DNA of 64,000 nt from Methylophilus glucosoxydans. Its GTDB lineage: Bacteria > Pseudomonadota > Gammaproteobacteria > Burkholderiales > Methylophilaceae. Shown piece after piece: positions 8,040 through 16,850 of the stretch. Position 1 is the first letter of the stretch. The number at the start of each line of letters is the position of its first letter. The stretch spans positions 1,240,001-1,304,000 of the forward strand of contig NZ_JBHTJW010000002.1 in NCBI RefSeq assembly GCF_042676145.1, read 5' to 3'. Position numbers and translations under genes: made by a program. The notes beneath the pieces are model-generated. The model worked only from the letters and a program-made list of their open reading frames with translations, had not been told where the DNA came from and made no database searches.

Positions 8040-9898
8040 TCTTGTGCGGCTTGTTCGCTTGCGATCAGGCGCTCATGACGCTGGGCCAGCACATCGGTGA
8101 CGGCCTGATGTATCCGGTCAATCACTTGCTCCCAAGCTTCGTCATCCCCCTGTCTGAACAGGCGCATGCCTGGATACCACGGACTGTCTTCGCGCTGTTG
8201 TAACCAGCGGAAATGCGCATGTTGCGGCAGTAATAACCAGACCTCTTTGCCTAAGGCCGCAGCCAAATGCGCGACGGCGGTGTCAACTGATATCACCAGA
8301 TCCATTTGCATGATCAGCCCCGCAGTGGCGGTAAAGTTTATTAATTCCGGGTGATGACATTCCAGCATGGGAAACCGTTTGAGCATGATATGGTCTTCGC
8401 GCCTGAACTCTTTTTGCAAGCTGTGCCATTCGACTTCCATATTCAGCAGAGGCGCCATCAGAAAGAGCGGAATACTGCGCCACTGATCATATTTGTTCGT
8501 CGCCTCGCCACACCAGTTGAGCCCGATGCGCAACCGACGGCCAGGCCCCAGTAATTGTTGCCAGGGTTCACTGTGGCGTGCCTCTACCCCCAGATAAGGC
8601 AAGCCGGCCGGTATCGTATCCAGTTGCGTGTTAAACACCGCTGGCAAGCTCAGCATGGGGCAGAATACGTCAAAATGCGGCAGGCTACGTCCATCCTGGC
8701 AAACGACCAGAATCGTTGCATCATGCGCCCAATACTCATTAAACAGGTCAAATAAAGCCTCAGGGACGGCTAATACCAGATGGTTAGGTTTGCAGGCTTG
8801 AACCATAGGCAGATAACGGCAATATTGCAGAGTGTCGCTCAACGTCTGCTCGGCCCAGATCAGAATGGTTTTGCCGACCAGAGCGCCTGCCGATGACCAT
8901 AACAAGTTTAAATCTGGCCGGTGTTTGTCCGCAAGCACTTGAAAACGCGCCGCATACAGCGGCCAGCCGTTTTCGAATTCTCCGCGTGCCAATCGCAGCA
9001 TACTCATGGTATATCTGGCTTGTGCATGATTCGGCGCCAATTTAAGCGCCGTCTCCAGGCAGGCGTAAGCCTCATCGTGCTGCCTGTTTTCATACAGCGC
9101 CAAGCCCAGGTGGCATTGGGCAGCTGCATACCCAGGGTTCAACTGCAAAGCCAGGCGGAAATCGGCAATCGCTTCAGTGTACTTCCCCAGTTGGCATAAC
9201 ACTACGCCACGGTTGTTGTACGGTAAATGCAAATTTGGTTGATAGCGGATAGCTTCATCAAAACTTAGCACGGCCTCTTGTGGCTTGCCCTGTGATTGCA
9301 GAATCAAGGCGCGCTGATGATAGGCATCGGCAAAGTCAGGCTGTATGCGGATCGCCTCATTCATACATAGTAGCGCATCGCCTGTCTGTTGCAGTTGCAT
9401 GCATAACACCCCCAGACGATAGTGAAAATGGGCATGCTCCGGATGTGCCGCCACTGCCTGTCGTAAAACATTGGCTGCCTGGTCGACTTGCTGCAGTTGC
9501 AGCATCAGGTCAGTACATTCGGTAAAAGCGGGTAGTCGTTGCGGGTCAAGCTTGATGGCGGTACGCAGGCGCAAAATGGCTTCTTGCGTTCTGCCCAGGT
9601 TTTTCAGTGCGCGTGCATCCAGGTAATAAAGCTGTGCCTGTTTGGCATCCAGGGCAATGGCTTGTTTGTAGCACTCATGCGCCGCCTTGAACTGTTGCGT
9701 GCGCATATGCAGGTTGCCTAGCTGCACCCGCAGTTCCAGCAGGTCAGGCCGCAGACTGATCGCTTGCAGCAAATATTGCTCAGCCGCATGAAACTCCTGG
9801 TTTTGCAGCATTAGGCCTGCCAGCTTTTGATAGGCATCCCACTTCTGCGGATCGGCAGCAATCAGTTTCAGCAGTTTTGCAATGGCTTCATTGTTCAT
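8036..9898 (-). CDS. TPR protein with glycosyltransferase-like C-terminal domain
   Basis: 620 residues. Roughly residues 1-310 are about nine 34-residue tetratricopeptide repeats (e.g. AHFHYRLGVLCMQLQQTGDALLCMNEAIRIQPDFADAYHQRA, split here by repeat). The C-terminal part has a GT-B-like sugar-nucleotide end: RIGLNWCGEA and LVISVDTAVAHLAAALGKEVWLLLP, typical of TPR/heptosyltransferase-like (GT9/GT41-related) proteins. Such proteins glycosylate proteins or surface structures; the acceptor is unknown. No signal peptide, so cytoplasmic. Convergent with the HDOD gene with stop-codon overlap. Confidence 0.8.
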   Translation of the reverse strand: MNNEAIAKLLKLIAADPQKWDAYQKLAGLMLQNQEFHAAEQYLLQAISLRPDLLELRVQLGNLHMRTQQFKAAHECYKQAIALDAKQAQLYYLDARALKNLGRTQEAILRLRTAIKLDPQRLPAFTECTDLMLQLQQVDQAANVLRQAVAAHPEHAHFHYRLGVLCMQLQQTGDALLCMNEAIRIQPDFADAYHQRALILQSQGKPQEAVLSFDEAIRYQPNLHLPYNNRGVVLCQLGKYTEAIADFRLALQLNPGYAAAQCHLGLALYENRQHDEAYACLETALKLAPNHAQARYTMSMLRLARGEFENGWPLYAARFQVLADKHRPDLNLLWSSAGALVGKTILIWAEQTLSDTLQYCRYLPMVQACKPNHLVLAVPEALFDLFNEYWAHDATILVVCQDGRSLPHFDVFCPMLSLPAVFNTQLDTIPAGLPYLGVEARHSEPWQQLLGPGRRLRIGLNWCGEATNKYDQWRSIPLFLMAPLLNMEVEWHSLQKEFRREDHIMLKRFPMLECHHPELINFTATAGLIMQMDLVISVDTAVAHLAAALGKEVWLLLPQHAHFRWLQQREDSPWYPGMRLFRQGDDEAWEQVIDRIHQAVTDVLAQRHERLIASEQAAQD

Positions 9899-10024
9899 GG
9901 GATAACTGGCAACACTTCAAGCGATTGCGGGCGACCTTAAATGGATGGATGGCGGATTAAGGTACAATAAGCAGCTGTCAGCGTCAACGACCTGAATGTC
10001 ATTTACCCAAAGAAAGGAAACTCA

Positions 10025-10564
10025 ATGCTGATCAAACTGATCATGTACGGCCTGTTGTTCTGGTTAGCCGTCTGGGGCTATCGCCAATATCAGCAGCCTT
10101 CTACACGTGTCAGCGTCGGCATGAAAGCACCCGCATTCAGTCTGCCCGATGCCCAAGGAAACCTGAGGCAACTCTCCGAATGGCAGGGTAAATGGCTGGT
10201 GCTTTATTTTTATCCCAAAGATGATACGCCTGGTTGTACACGCGAAGCCTGCCAGTTTAGGGATGATATCCAGCAGATCCATGCCCTGGGTGCCGAGGTG
10301 GTAGGTATCAGTGTCGATACCGTTGCCAGCCATGCCGCATTTGCGCAAAAACACCGCTTGTCTTTTCCGTTGCTGGCGGACAGCAATGGTCAGGTGGCTG
10401 ATGCCTATGGCGCCTTGTTTAACCTTGTCGTCTTCCAGGCCGCCAAGCGCATGACCTTTATTGTTGACCCGCAAGGCGTCGTTGCCGAGTCCTACAGCAA
10501 CGTCAACCCTGACGGGCATAGCGAGGCCATCATTCGTGACCTCAAGCGCCTGTCGGCTTTTTAG
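10025..10564 (+). CDS. Membrane-anchored BCP/PrxQ-type peroxiredoxin
   Basis: 179 residues. An N-terminal hydrophobic segment (about residues 4-18) precedes an AhpC/TSA domain with FYPKDDTPGCTREACQF. The peroxidatic Cys71 lies in PGCT and the resolving Cys is Cys76, the spacing of atypical 2-Cys BCP/PrxQ enzymes. It reduces organic hydroperoxides with thioredoxin. The anchor suggests a periplasmic or membrane-bound form, unlike cytoplasmic E. coli Bcp. Ribosome site AAAGGAAA lies upstream. folA starts just after its stop, so cotranscription is likely. Confidence 0.88.
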   Translation: MLIKLIMYGLLFWLAVWGYRQYQQPSTRVSVGMKAPAFSLPDAQGNLRQLSEWQGKWLVLYFYPKDDTPGCTREACQFRDDIQQIHALGAEVVGISVDTVASHAAFAQKHRLSFPLLADSNGQVADAYGALFNLVVFQAAKRMTFIVDPQGVVAESYSNVNPDGHSEAIIRDLKRLSAF

Positions 10565-10575
10565 TGAGTATCACC

Positions 10576-11058
10576 ATGCAAGCCCTTTCCCTGATCGTCG
10601 CCCATGCAGACAACCGTGTCATTGGTCACAATAATCAGTTGCCCTGGCACCTGCCCGAAGACCTCAAGCGCTTCAAACAACTGACCATGGGCCATCACAT
10701 TATTATGGGCCGCAAAACCTATGAGTCGCTGGGTCGCTTGTTGCCCGGACGCACCACGGTAGTCGTCACTCGCGATACTGAATACGCGGTTGAAGGGGCC
10801 AAGGTTGTACATTCACTGCCACAAGCGCTTGCAGCCTGTGCCGGTGATGAAGAACCCTTTCTGATTGGCGGCGCGGAGTTGTATGCACAGGGCCTGCCTT
10901 ATGTCACGCGGCTATACATTACGCGGGTATATGCTCATGTCGGCGGGGATGCATTTTTCCCGGAAATCGAGATGCATGAGTGGGAATTGGTGAGTGAGGA
11001 AGGGAATACCTCGGAGAATGGCTTGCATTATAGTGATATGGTTTATCAGCGGCGATGA
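10576..11058 (+). CDS. folA: Dihydrofolate reductase
   Basis: 160 residues from the ATG at 10576; an in-frame GTG at 10564 would overlap the previous stop but has no ribosome site. Motifs: SLIVAHADNRVIGHNNQLPWHLPEDLKRFK (nicotinamide loop and Trp/Asp-equivalent Glu), IIMGRKTYESLGRLLPGR and FLIGGAELY. It reduces dihydrofolate to tetrahydrofolate with NADPH. Second gene after the peroxiredoxin. A 12-bp-stem hairpin follows. Confidence 0.93.
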   Translation: MQALSLIVAHADNRVIGHNNQLPWHLPEDLKRFKQLTMGHHIIMGRKTYESLGRLLPGRTTVVVTRDTEYAVEGAKVVHSLPQALAACAGDEEPFLIGGAELYAQGLPYVTRLYITRVYAHVGGDAFFPEIEMHEWELVSEEGNTSENGLHYSDMVYQRR

Positions 11059-11077
11059 TAGAAGCCTTTGGCTTGAT

Positions 11078-11115
11078 GCATCGAAAAAAGAATAAGGTTA
11101 TTGTTTTTTCGATGC
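11078..11115 (+). terminator. Hairpin after folA (probable terminator)
   Basis: GCATCGAAAAAA (11078-11089) pairs perfectly with TTTTTTCGATGC (11104-11115). The T-run is inside the stem, so termination would depend on the upper stem pairing with A/T; it could work in both directions. Confidence 0.6.
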
Positions 11116-12047
11116 TTAATCTCAATCCAAGTTAGTCCAGTTTTTCGTCATTCCGGCGTAGGCCGAATTCATGCAAGGTTAATACTAATCTGATTAAAAT
11201 TGAAGAGCGCGTATTGAATTTGCTGCAAGTCTTCTTAGATATTTACGGAATTCCACCTTTCTTTTTCGCCTCTAGGCGAGTTACTTTCTGTTGCTTGCCC
11301 CACAGAAAGTAACCACAACTAACGGAGTGTTGCGGCGTAGGCTAACCTTTAGGTTAAGCCACAAAGTGGCGGCCGTAGCCAAAGAAGAGGGCACCCAGCC
11401 ATCACGGCCTTCGGCTTCCTGGCGTTGTTGGCTACGGCCGCTACGCTTAACATTGCTGCGCAAGTTAGCCTACGCCGTAACAGACTGCGCTGCAGTCTTA
11501 GTTATCAACAAAGTAAGCGGTCACGAAACTCGCCCTAGCGGCTTGCACAAAACGCAAGCCACCGCGGAACTCGAACAGCCGATGGCCGACATCCCCCACT
11601 TCGTCTGCGCTACTCAGCGTGATGCGATGGGATTTATCTCATCAAAATCACACTGTTGAAATTTGGACCGTTCAAAAACTCAAATTCTTTTCTTTTTAGC
11701 CCACAAACGGTGGCGCTCATGGGTTTTCGGGCCCCTATCTGCCGCGCCGAGTAGCGCAGCCAAAACAAGGAAGAAGGGAGCGACTGTTCGAGTCCCGCAG
11801 CAGCTCACGTATTTTGTGAGCTGCCAGGTCGAGTTTCGTGACCGCTTGTTTTGGCGAGCAACGCAGGAAACAAGCGGAAGCTAGGGTGTCTTGTTCTTTG
11901 CCTTCTTTCTTCTGGACAAGCATAAGAAAGAACGGTCGCCTAAAAGGCGAAATAAATCATTCACCCATCCTGTTAATGCCTAATACAACCTTGTTCAATG
12001 TACGCAAAGAAAGGTGACTCGCTCACAGGCGAAACAGAGGTCTCGGT
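11116..12047. other. Gene-free region holding repeat copy A
   Basis: No credible coding sequence over about 0.9 kb. It starts with a small hairpin, ATTCCGGC/GGCCGAAT (11150-11168), of the kind common in dispersed intergenic repeats. It is then filled by the 689-bp palindromic repeat. Short open frames across the repeat are by-products of its composition: they recur at copy B on the opposite strand and resemble no known family. Confidence 0.75.
11264..11952 (+). repeat. Dispersed palindromic repeat, copy A (MITE-like, ~689 bp)
   Basis: This element aligns over nearly its full length with the reverse complement of 50303-50949. Both ends carry the same outward motif TTTCGCCT..AGGCGAGTTACTTT, forming imperfect terminal inverted repeats. 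The core ATGGGTTTTCGGGCCCC plus CTATCTGCCGCGCCGAGTAG is preserved in both copies. Compared with B, this copy has about 70 extra bases near 11325-11395 that form a foldback with 11420-11480 (GGCGTAGGCTAAC versus GTTAGCCTACGCC). No transposase or other coding gene is inside. Boundaries are set by the TTTCGCC and GGCGAAA ends. Confidence 0.8.
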
Positions 12048-12081
12048 AAAATAGCAAAGGCAACCATTAAGTTGCCTTTGC
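12048..12081 (-). terminator. Terminator of the decarboxylase gene
   Basis: Read on the minus strand, GCAAAGGCAAC pairs perfectly with GTTGCCTTTGC (11 bp, 6-nt loop) and is followed by TATTTTAC, 55 bp after the decarboxylase stop. Confidence 0.7.
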
Positions 12082-12135
12082 TGAAGCTCACAAAAAAGAA
12101 AGCTCAGTAAAAAATAGCTGAGTGAAGCTAAAGAG

Positions 12136-14382
12136 CTAATCTTCCTGCTGCACACAATCCACGTAATACACGGCTTTACCATCCACGACTTGCTTCACCA
12201 AACCATGGTTATCGGTCTCAAAGCCGGGGAATTTCTCGTTGAATTCGCGTGCAAATTTGAGGTAGTTCACAATGACCTTGTTAAAGCGTTCACCTGGAAT
12301 CAGCAGTGGAATACCTGGCGGGTATGGGGTTAAGAGCACAGCTGTCACGCGGCCTTCGAGCTCATCAATGGCCACGCGCTCAATTTTGCGGTGGGCCATT
12401 TTTGAGAAGGCGTCAGTTGGTTTCATGGCTGGCACCATGTCAGACAGATACATTTCTGTAGTCAGGCGGGCGACGTCATTAGCTTTGTAGACTTCGTGAA
12501 TTTGTGTACACAAATCTTTGAGGCCGACGCGTTCGTAGCGTGGATGCTTCTGCACAAATTCCGGCAGCACTTTCCATAATGGCTGGTTTTTGTCGTAGTC
12601 GTCTTTAAACTGTTGTAATGCGGCGACCATGGTGTTCCAGCGGCCTTTGGTAATGCCGATGGTAAACATGATAAAGAACGAGTAGAGACCGGTTTTTTCG
12701 ACGATCACGCCGTGTTCAGCCAGGTACTTGGTCACAATCGCTGCCGGGATGCCGAATTCTTCTGAGAATTCACCATCTACATCCAGCCCGGGGGTGATGA
12801 TGGTGGCTTTGATCGGGTCCAGCATGTTAAAGCCTTCGGCCAGGTTGCCAAAGCCGTGCCAGCGCTCATTGGCTTTCAGCATCCAGGCATCTCGTTCTTC
12901 CAGGCCGTCTTCGGACAAATCTGTTGGGCCCCAGACTTTAAACCACCAGTCGGTACCCCACTCTTCATCCACCTTACGCATGGCACGGCGGAAGTCCAGG
13001 GCTTCTTTGAGGGATTCTTCTACCAGGGCGGTGCCGCCTGGGGCTTCCATCATGGCGGCAGCCACGTCACAGCTGGCAATAATAGAGTATTGCGGGCTGG
13101 TAGAGGTGTGCATGAGATAAGCTTCGTTGAACACATCGCGGTCCAGGCGGTTCTGGTCAGCATCCTGTACCAGAATCTGCGAGGCCTGGCTTAGGCCAGC
13201 CAGCAGTTTATGTGTGGACTGGGTAGAGAACACCATGGACTCTTTACACCGTGGGCGGTCTGCGCCAATCGCGTGGTAGTCACCATAAAAGTCATGGAAG
13301 GTCGCATGTGGCAGCCAGGCTTCATCAAAGTGCAGGGTGTCGATCTTGCCATCCAGCATTTCCTTGATTTCTTCAACGTTGTATAGCACGCCGTCATAGG
13401 TGGATTGCGTGATGGTCAGTACGCGTGGCTTGGCGTTTTTGTCGGTGGCAAACGGGTTGCGTTCGATTTTCTTCTGGATATTTTCCCAGGCAAACTCGCT
13501 TTTCGGAATCGGGCCGATAATGCCAAAGTGGTTACGCGTTGGCATCAGGAATACCGGCACCGCCCCGGTCATGATGATGGAGTGCAATACGGATTTATGG
13601 CAGTTACGGTCAACCACCACGATGTCACCAGGCGCGACGGTGGAGTTCCAGACGATCTTGTTCGAGGTCGAGGTGCCGTTAGTGACAAAATAGAGGTGAT
13701 CGCAGTTGTAAATACGTGCGGCATTGCGCTCGGAAGCGGCGACCGGGCCGGTATGGTCCAGCAATTGGCCGAGTTCATCTACCGCGTTACACACGTCTGC
13801 CCGCAGCATGTTCTCGCCAAAAAACTGGTGGAACATCTGGCCGACCGGTGATTTCAGAAACGCGACGCCACCGGAGTGACCGGGGCAGTGCCAGGAGTAG
13901 GAACCATCAGCCGCGTAATGCGTCAGCGCCTTGAAGAAGGGCGGTGGCAGGCTGTCCAGGTAGGCCTTGGCTTCGCGGATAATCAGGCGTGCCACAAACT
14001 CTGGCGTATCCTCGTTCATATGGATAAAGCCATGCAACTCACGCAGCACATCATTTGGAATGTGGCGGCTGGTGCGGGTCTCGCCATGCAAAAAGATCGG
14101 AATCTCTTCGTTACGGTAACGGATTTCCTGTACAAAATTACGCAGCTGCTCGATGGCTTCTGGTTTCTCTTCAACGATCTCCTCATCGTCAATCGACAGG
14201 ATAAACGCCGAGGCACGGCTTTGCTGCTGCGCGAAAGAGGTGAGGTCGCCGTAGCTGGTCACACCAAGCACCTCCAGACCTTCCTCTTCAATCGCTTTGG
14301 CCAACACCCGGATGCCCAGGCCAGACGAGTTTTCTGAGCGAAAATCTTCGTCAATAATCACAATGGGAAATCTAAATTTCAT
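12136..14382 (-). CDS. Lysine/arginine/ornithine decarboxylase (fold-type I PLP)
   Basis: 748 residues, full length for the wing-domain Orn/Lys/Arg decarboxylases. An N-terminal receiver-like wing domain (1-130) precedes the PLP domain, which has SWHCPGHSGG, VTNGTSTSNKIV, HFDEAW and the Schiff-base motif STHKLLAG with Lys392. The C-terminal domain includes LLTPYPPGIPLLIPGE. It resembles Pseudomonas LdcA, a lysine decarboxylase, more than the acid-inducible CadA, but the substrate is not certain. The product (cadaverine, agmatine or putrescine) would feed polyamine supply or pH control. AAAGGA precedes the ATG, and a perfect 15-bp inverted repeat separates it from dcd. Confidence 0.88.
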   Translation of the reverse strand: MKFRFPIVIIDEDFRSENSSGLGIRVLAKAIEEEGLEVLGVTSYGDLTSFAQQQSRASAFILSIDDEEIVEEKPEAIEQLRNFVQEIRYRNEEIPIFLHGETRTSRHIPNDVLRELHGFIHMNEDTPEFVARLIIREAKAYLDSLPPPFFKALTHYAADGSYSWHCPGHSGGVAFLKSPVGQMFHQFFGENMLRADVCNAVDELGQLLDHTGPVAASERNAARIYNCDHLYFVTNGTSTSNKIVWNSTVAPGDIVVVDRNCHKSVLHSIIMTGAVPVFLMPTRNHFGIIGPIPKSEFAWENIQKKIERNPFATDKNAKPRVLTITQSTYDGVLYNVEEIKEMLDGKIDTLHFDEAWLPHATFHDFYGDYHAIGADRPRCKESMVFSTQSTHKLLAGLSQASQILVQDADQNRLDRDVFNEAYLMHTSTSPQYSIIASCDVAAAMMEAPGGTALVEESLKEALDFRRAMRKVDEEWGTDWWFKVWGPTDLSEDGLEERDAWMLKANERWHGFGNLAEGFNMLDPIKATIITPGLDVDGEFSEEFGIPAAIVTKYLAEHGVIVEKTGLYSFFIMFTIGITKGRWNTMVAALQQFKDDYDKNQPLWKVLPEFVQKHPRYERVGLKDLCTQIHEVYKANDVARLTTEMYLSDMVPAMKPTDAFSKMAHRKIERVAIDELEGRVTAVLLTPYPPGIPLLIPGERFNKVIVNYLKFAREFNEKFPGFETDNHGLVKQVVDGKAVYYVDCVQQED

Positions 14383-14407
14383 AAAGGAATCCTTTTACCG
14401 CTTAAGA

Positions 14408-14452
14408 CACAGAGGCACAGGGAAAGTCAGCGCTTAACCCTGTGCCTCTGTG
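14408..14452. repeat. Perfect 15-bp inverted repeat, CACAGAGGCACAGGG type
   Basis: CACAGAGGCACAGGG (14408-14422) and its exact reverse complement (14438-14452) enclose a 15-nt loop. It sits between dcd and the decarboxylase on the same strand. The CACAGAGGCACAG core recalls a dispersed intergenic motif common in proteobacteria (from memory). It may act as an RNA hairpin attenuating readthrough from dcd. Confidence 0.7.
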
Positions 14453-14484
14453 GTGAAATGTTCTGATTGTGTTCAAGAGTGTGA

Positions 14485-15054
14485 TTATATCTTTGGTAAT
14501 GTGACACCAATTTGACCTTGGTATTTGCCACCACGGTCTTTATAACTGGTTTCACAGACTTCATCAGACTCCAGGAACAGCACTTGTGCACAGCCTTCAC
14601 CCGCATAAATCTTGGCTGGCAACGGTGTTGTGTTACTAAACTCCAGCGTTACATAGCCTTCCCACTCAGGTTCAAACGGTGTTACGTTGACAATAATGCC
14701 GCAGCGCGCGTAAGTAGACTTGCCAAGGCAAATCGTTAACACGGAACGCGGGATACGGAAATATTCGACCGTACGTGCCAGTGCAAACGAGTTGGGAGGA
14801 ATGACGCAATAACCTTTGCCTGAGACCTCGACAAAAGACTGTGGGTCAAATGCCTTGGGGTCGACTATGGTGCTATTGATGTTGGTGAACACGCGGAATT
14901 CGTCCGCACAACGGATATCGTAGCCGTAAGAGGAGGTGCCGTAAGACACAATTTTTTGACCATTCACCTCGCGGACCAGCGTGGGCTCGAACGGCTCGAT
15001 CATGCCGTGTTGTTCAGCCATCCTGCGTATCCATTTATCAGACTTAATGCTCAT
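14485..15054 (-). CDS. dcd: dCTP deaminase
   Basis: 189 residues, dUTPase-like trimeric fold. Motifs SYGTSSYGYDIRCADEF, LGKSTYARCGIIVNVTPFEPEWEGYVTLEFSN (catalytic Glu in EGYVTLE) and GGKYQGQ are diagnostic. It deaminates dCTP to dUTP, the main dTMP precursor route in Gram-negatives. A terminator just upstream (15101-15126) isolates it from zwf. Confidence 0.96.
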   Translation of the reverse strand: MSIKSDKWIRRMAEQHGMIEPFEPTLVREVNGQKIVSYGTSSYGYDIRCADEFRVFTNINSTIVDPKAFDPQSFVEVSGKGYCVIPPNSFALARTVEYFRIPRSVLTICLGKSTYARCGIIVNVTPFEPEWEGYVTLEFSNTTPLPAKIYAGEGCAQVLFLESDEVCETSYKDRGGKYQGQIGVTLPKI

Positions 15055-15100
15055 TACGATATCCAGTCATTTGCGTCATCAACGCATGCAATAAAGAGAA

Positions 15101-15126
15101 AAAAGCGGAGTTTAAACTCCGCTTTT
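15101..15126 (-). terminator. Terminator of zwf
   Basis: Perfect 26-nt palindrome AAAAGCGGAGTTT/AAACTCCGCTTTT. On the minus strand it is followed by TTTTTTCTCTTT. It lies about 100 bp after the zwf stop and just before dcd. Confidence 0.88.
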
Positions 15127-15223
15127 AGTGAGTGCAAATAATAACAACAATTAGAGTTAAATTTGCAAATTTTTTTGGCTTTGAGGCGAATTAATCTACC
15201 GAGGAGGCATGAGCCCCCAAGGT

Positions 15224-16699
15224 TTACTTATCGCCGCCCAATTCAATGCTGTAGCGCCAGAATTGATCTTCCGCTTCAAAAATCACTTTGGACTCGATTG
15301 GATCGCGGCTACCGGCAGGGTACTGATGGACCGGACGCTTGTCTTCTGCCCAGGCTTTCACCACTGGATCCACCAGGCGCCATTGTGCTTCGGCTTCAGA
15401 AATATGCAGGTAGTTGGAGTTGTCACCTTGCATCAGGTTCAGCAGCAAGGCCTCGTAAGCATCTACGGAGTCGTCTGCGTCCCAACGGTTGGCTGCATCC
15501 AGCTGGATGGTACGGGTTTGTACATCCAGGCCAGGAATCTTGGACTGGATTTCGAGCTTGATGCACTCACGTGGCTGGATGCCGATGATGAGCCAGTTTT
15601 GGTCCTGGTCATTGATTTGCAATGGCGCTTTTTTGAAACGGATAGCAATACGGGTATCGGCTTCGTGCAGGCGCTTGGCGGTGCGGATGTAGAAAGGCAC
15701 CCCTTTCCAGCGTGGGTTGTCAATAAACAGTTTCAAGGCAGCATAGGTTTCTACCACGCTGTCATTGTTGCCCAGTTCTTCGAGGTAGCCTGGCACTTTT
15801 TCGCCATTGATTTCACCGGCACTGTATTGCGCGCGGAAAGCATGCTTCTCGAGCTCGTTAACCGGAATCGGACGAATCTGTTCAAGCAACTTGATTTTAG
15901 CGTCGCGCACGCCTTCCGGTGACAGGTCTTTTGGCAGCTCCATGGCTGTCAGTGCCAAGGTTTGCAGAATATGGCTTTGCAACATGTCGCGCAGAGCACC
16001 TGTGCTGTCGTAGAACTGCGTACGGTCGCCTACACCCAGCATTTCGGTGTTGGTGATTTGCACGTGGTCAATGTACTGGTTGTTCCAGATCGGCTCTAAC
16101 ACGGTATTGGTAAAGCGTTGCAGCAAGATGTTTTGCAGCGCGGATTTGCCCAGGTAGTGGTCGATACGGTAAATCTGGCTTTCTTTCAGGTGCTTGGTGA
16201 TGGCAGCCTGCAGTTCTTTGGCAGATGGCAGATCGGTACCGAATGGTTTTTCGATCACCACGCGGCGCCAGTATTTGTCTTCCTGAGTCAGGCCTACATT
16301 GGCCAGTGATTCAACGACTGGTGCAAAGTCTACCGGACGTACTGAGAGGAAGTAAGCCAGGTTCTGCGGAAATACTTTTTCGTCGCTCAGCGTGGCTTTC
16401 AGTTTGTTGAACGCGTCTGGGTCAGTCGGTGGGTTGGCATGGTAGAAGTTACGGGCGATAAAGCGCTCGAAGACTTTCTGGTCATACCCTTTTTTGAATT
16501 TGGAATCCAGCATGGATTTGATGTCTGCACGCCAGGCATCCAGATCAACCACTTGACGGCCAACGCCGATAATTTTCATGTCATCAGGCAGGCGGCCCAG
16601 CAGGTCTAGCCTGAACAAACCAGGATACAATTTTACGCGGGCAAGGTTGCCACTCGCGCCAAATAATACCAGGGTGCATGGATCAATTTTATTCGTCAT
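15224..16699 (-). CDS. zwf: Glucose-6-phosphate 1-dehydrogenase
   Basis: 491 residues. The dinucleotide site is GASGNLA (14-20), with Asn where GASGDLA is commonest. EKPFG (150-154) and the active-site peptide RIDHYLGK (178-185, catalytic His) are intact. It oxidises glucose-6-phosphate to 6-phosphogluconolactone. With pgl and gnd in the same 3.4 kb it makes the complete oxidative pentose phosphate branch, which in RuMP methylotrophs runs cyclic formaldehyde oxidation and supplies NAD(P)H. A terminator follows gnd, so zwf probably has its own promoter in 16700-16820. Confidence 0.96.
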   Translation of the reverse strand: MTNKIDPCTLVLFGASGNLARVKLYPGLFRLDLLGRLPDDMKIIGVGRQVVDLDAWRADIKSMLDSKFKKGYDQKVFERFIARNFYHANPPTDPDAFNKLKATLSDEKVFPQNLAYFLSVRPVDFAPVVESLANVGLTQEDKYWRRVVIEKPFGTDLPSAKELQAAITKHLKESQIYRIDHYLGKSALQNILLQRFTNTVLEPIWNNQYIDHVQITNTEMLGVGDRTQFYDSTGALRDMLQSHILQTLALTAMELPKDLSPEGVRDAKIKLLEQIRPIPVNELEKHAFRAQYSAGEINGEKVPGYLEELGNNDSVVETYAALKLFIDNPRWKGVPFYIRTAKRLHEADTRIAIRFKKAPLQINDQDQNWLIIGIQPRECIKLEIQSKIPGLDVQTRTIQLDAANRWDADDSVDAYEALLLNLMQGDNSNYLHISEAEAQWRLVDPVVKAWAEDKRPVHQYPAGSRDPIESKVIFEAEDQFWRYSIELGGDK

Positions 16700-16820
16700 T
16701 TCTAACCTTAAGATAAAAATGTAAACGGGAAAGGGCAGGCCTTTCCCATATGTTTATGACTAGCGTTAATAAGTTCTTAAACTTAGTCGTGTCAGCATGT
16801 GGCTATGAACAAATAAGCAA

Positions 16821-16843
16821 AAGCCTCTCATGATGAGAGGCTT
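16821..16843 (-). terminator. Terminator of gnd
   Basis: AAGCCTCTCAT pairs with ATGAGAGGCTT. On the minus strand it runs into TTTTGCTTATTT, 8 bp after the gnd stop. Confidence 0.85.
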
Positions 16844-16850
16844 ATATCAC

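Noticed and set aside
11291..11884. Short open frames with phrases such as VINKVSGHETRPS, also seen at 50661-50939.
   Set aside because: They recur only because the repeat recurs, in opposite orientation, and are not supported by ribosome sites or codon pattern.
11264..11952. Repeat copy A considered as an insertion sequence.
   Set aside because: No transposase, no frame of useful length and no visible target duplication; called a MITE-like repeat instead.
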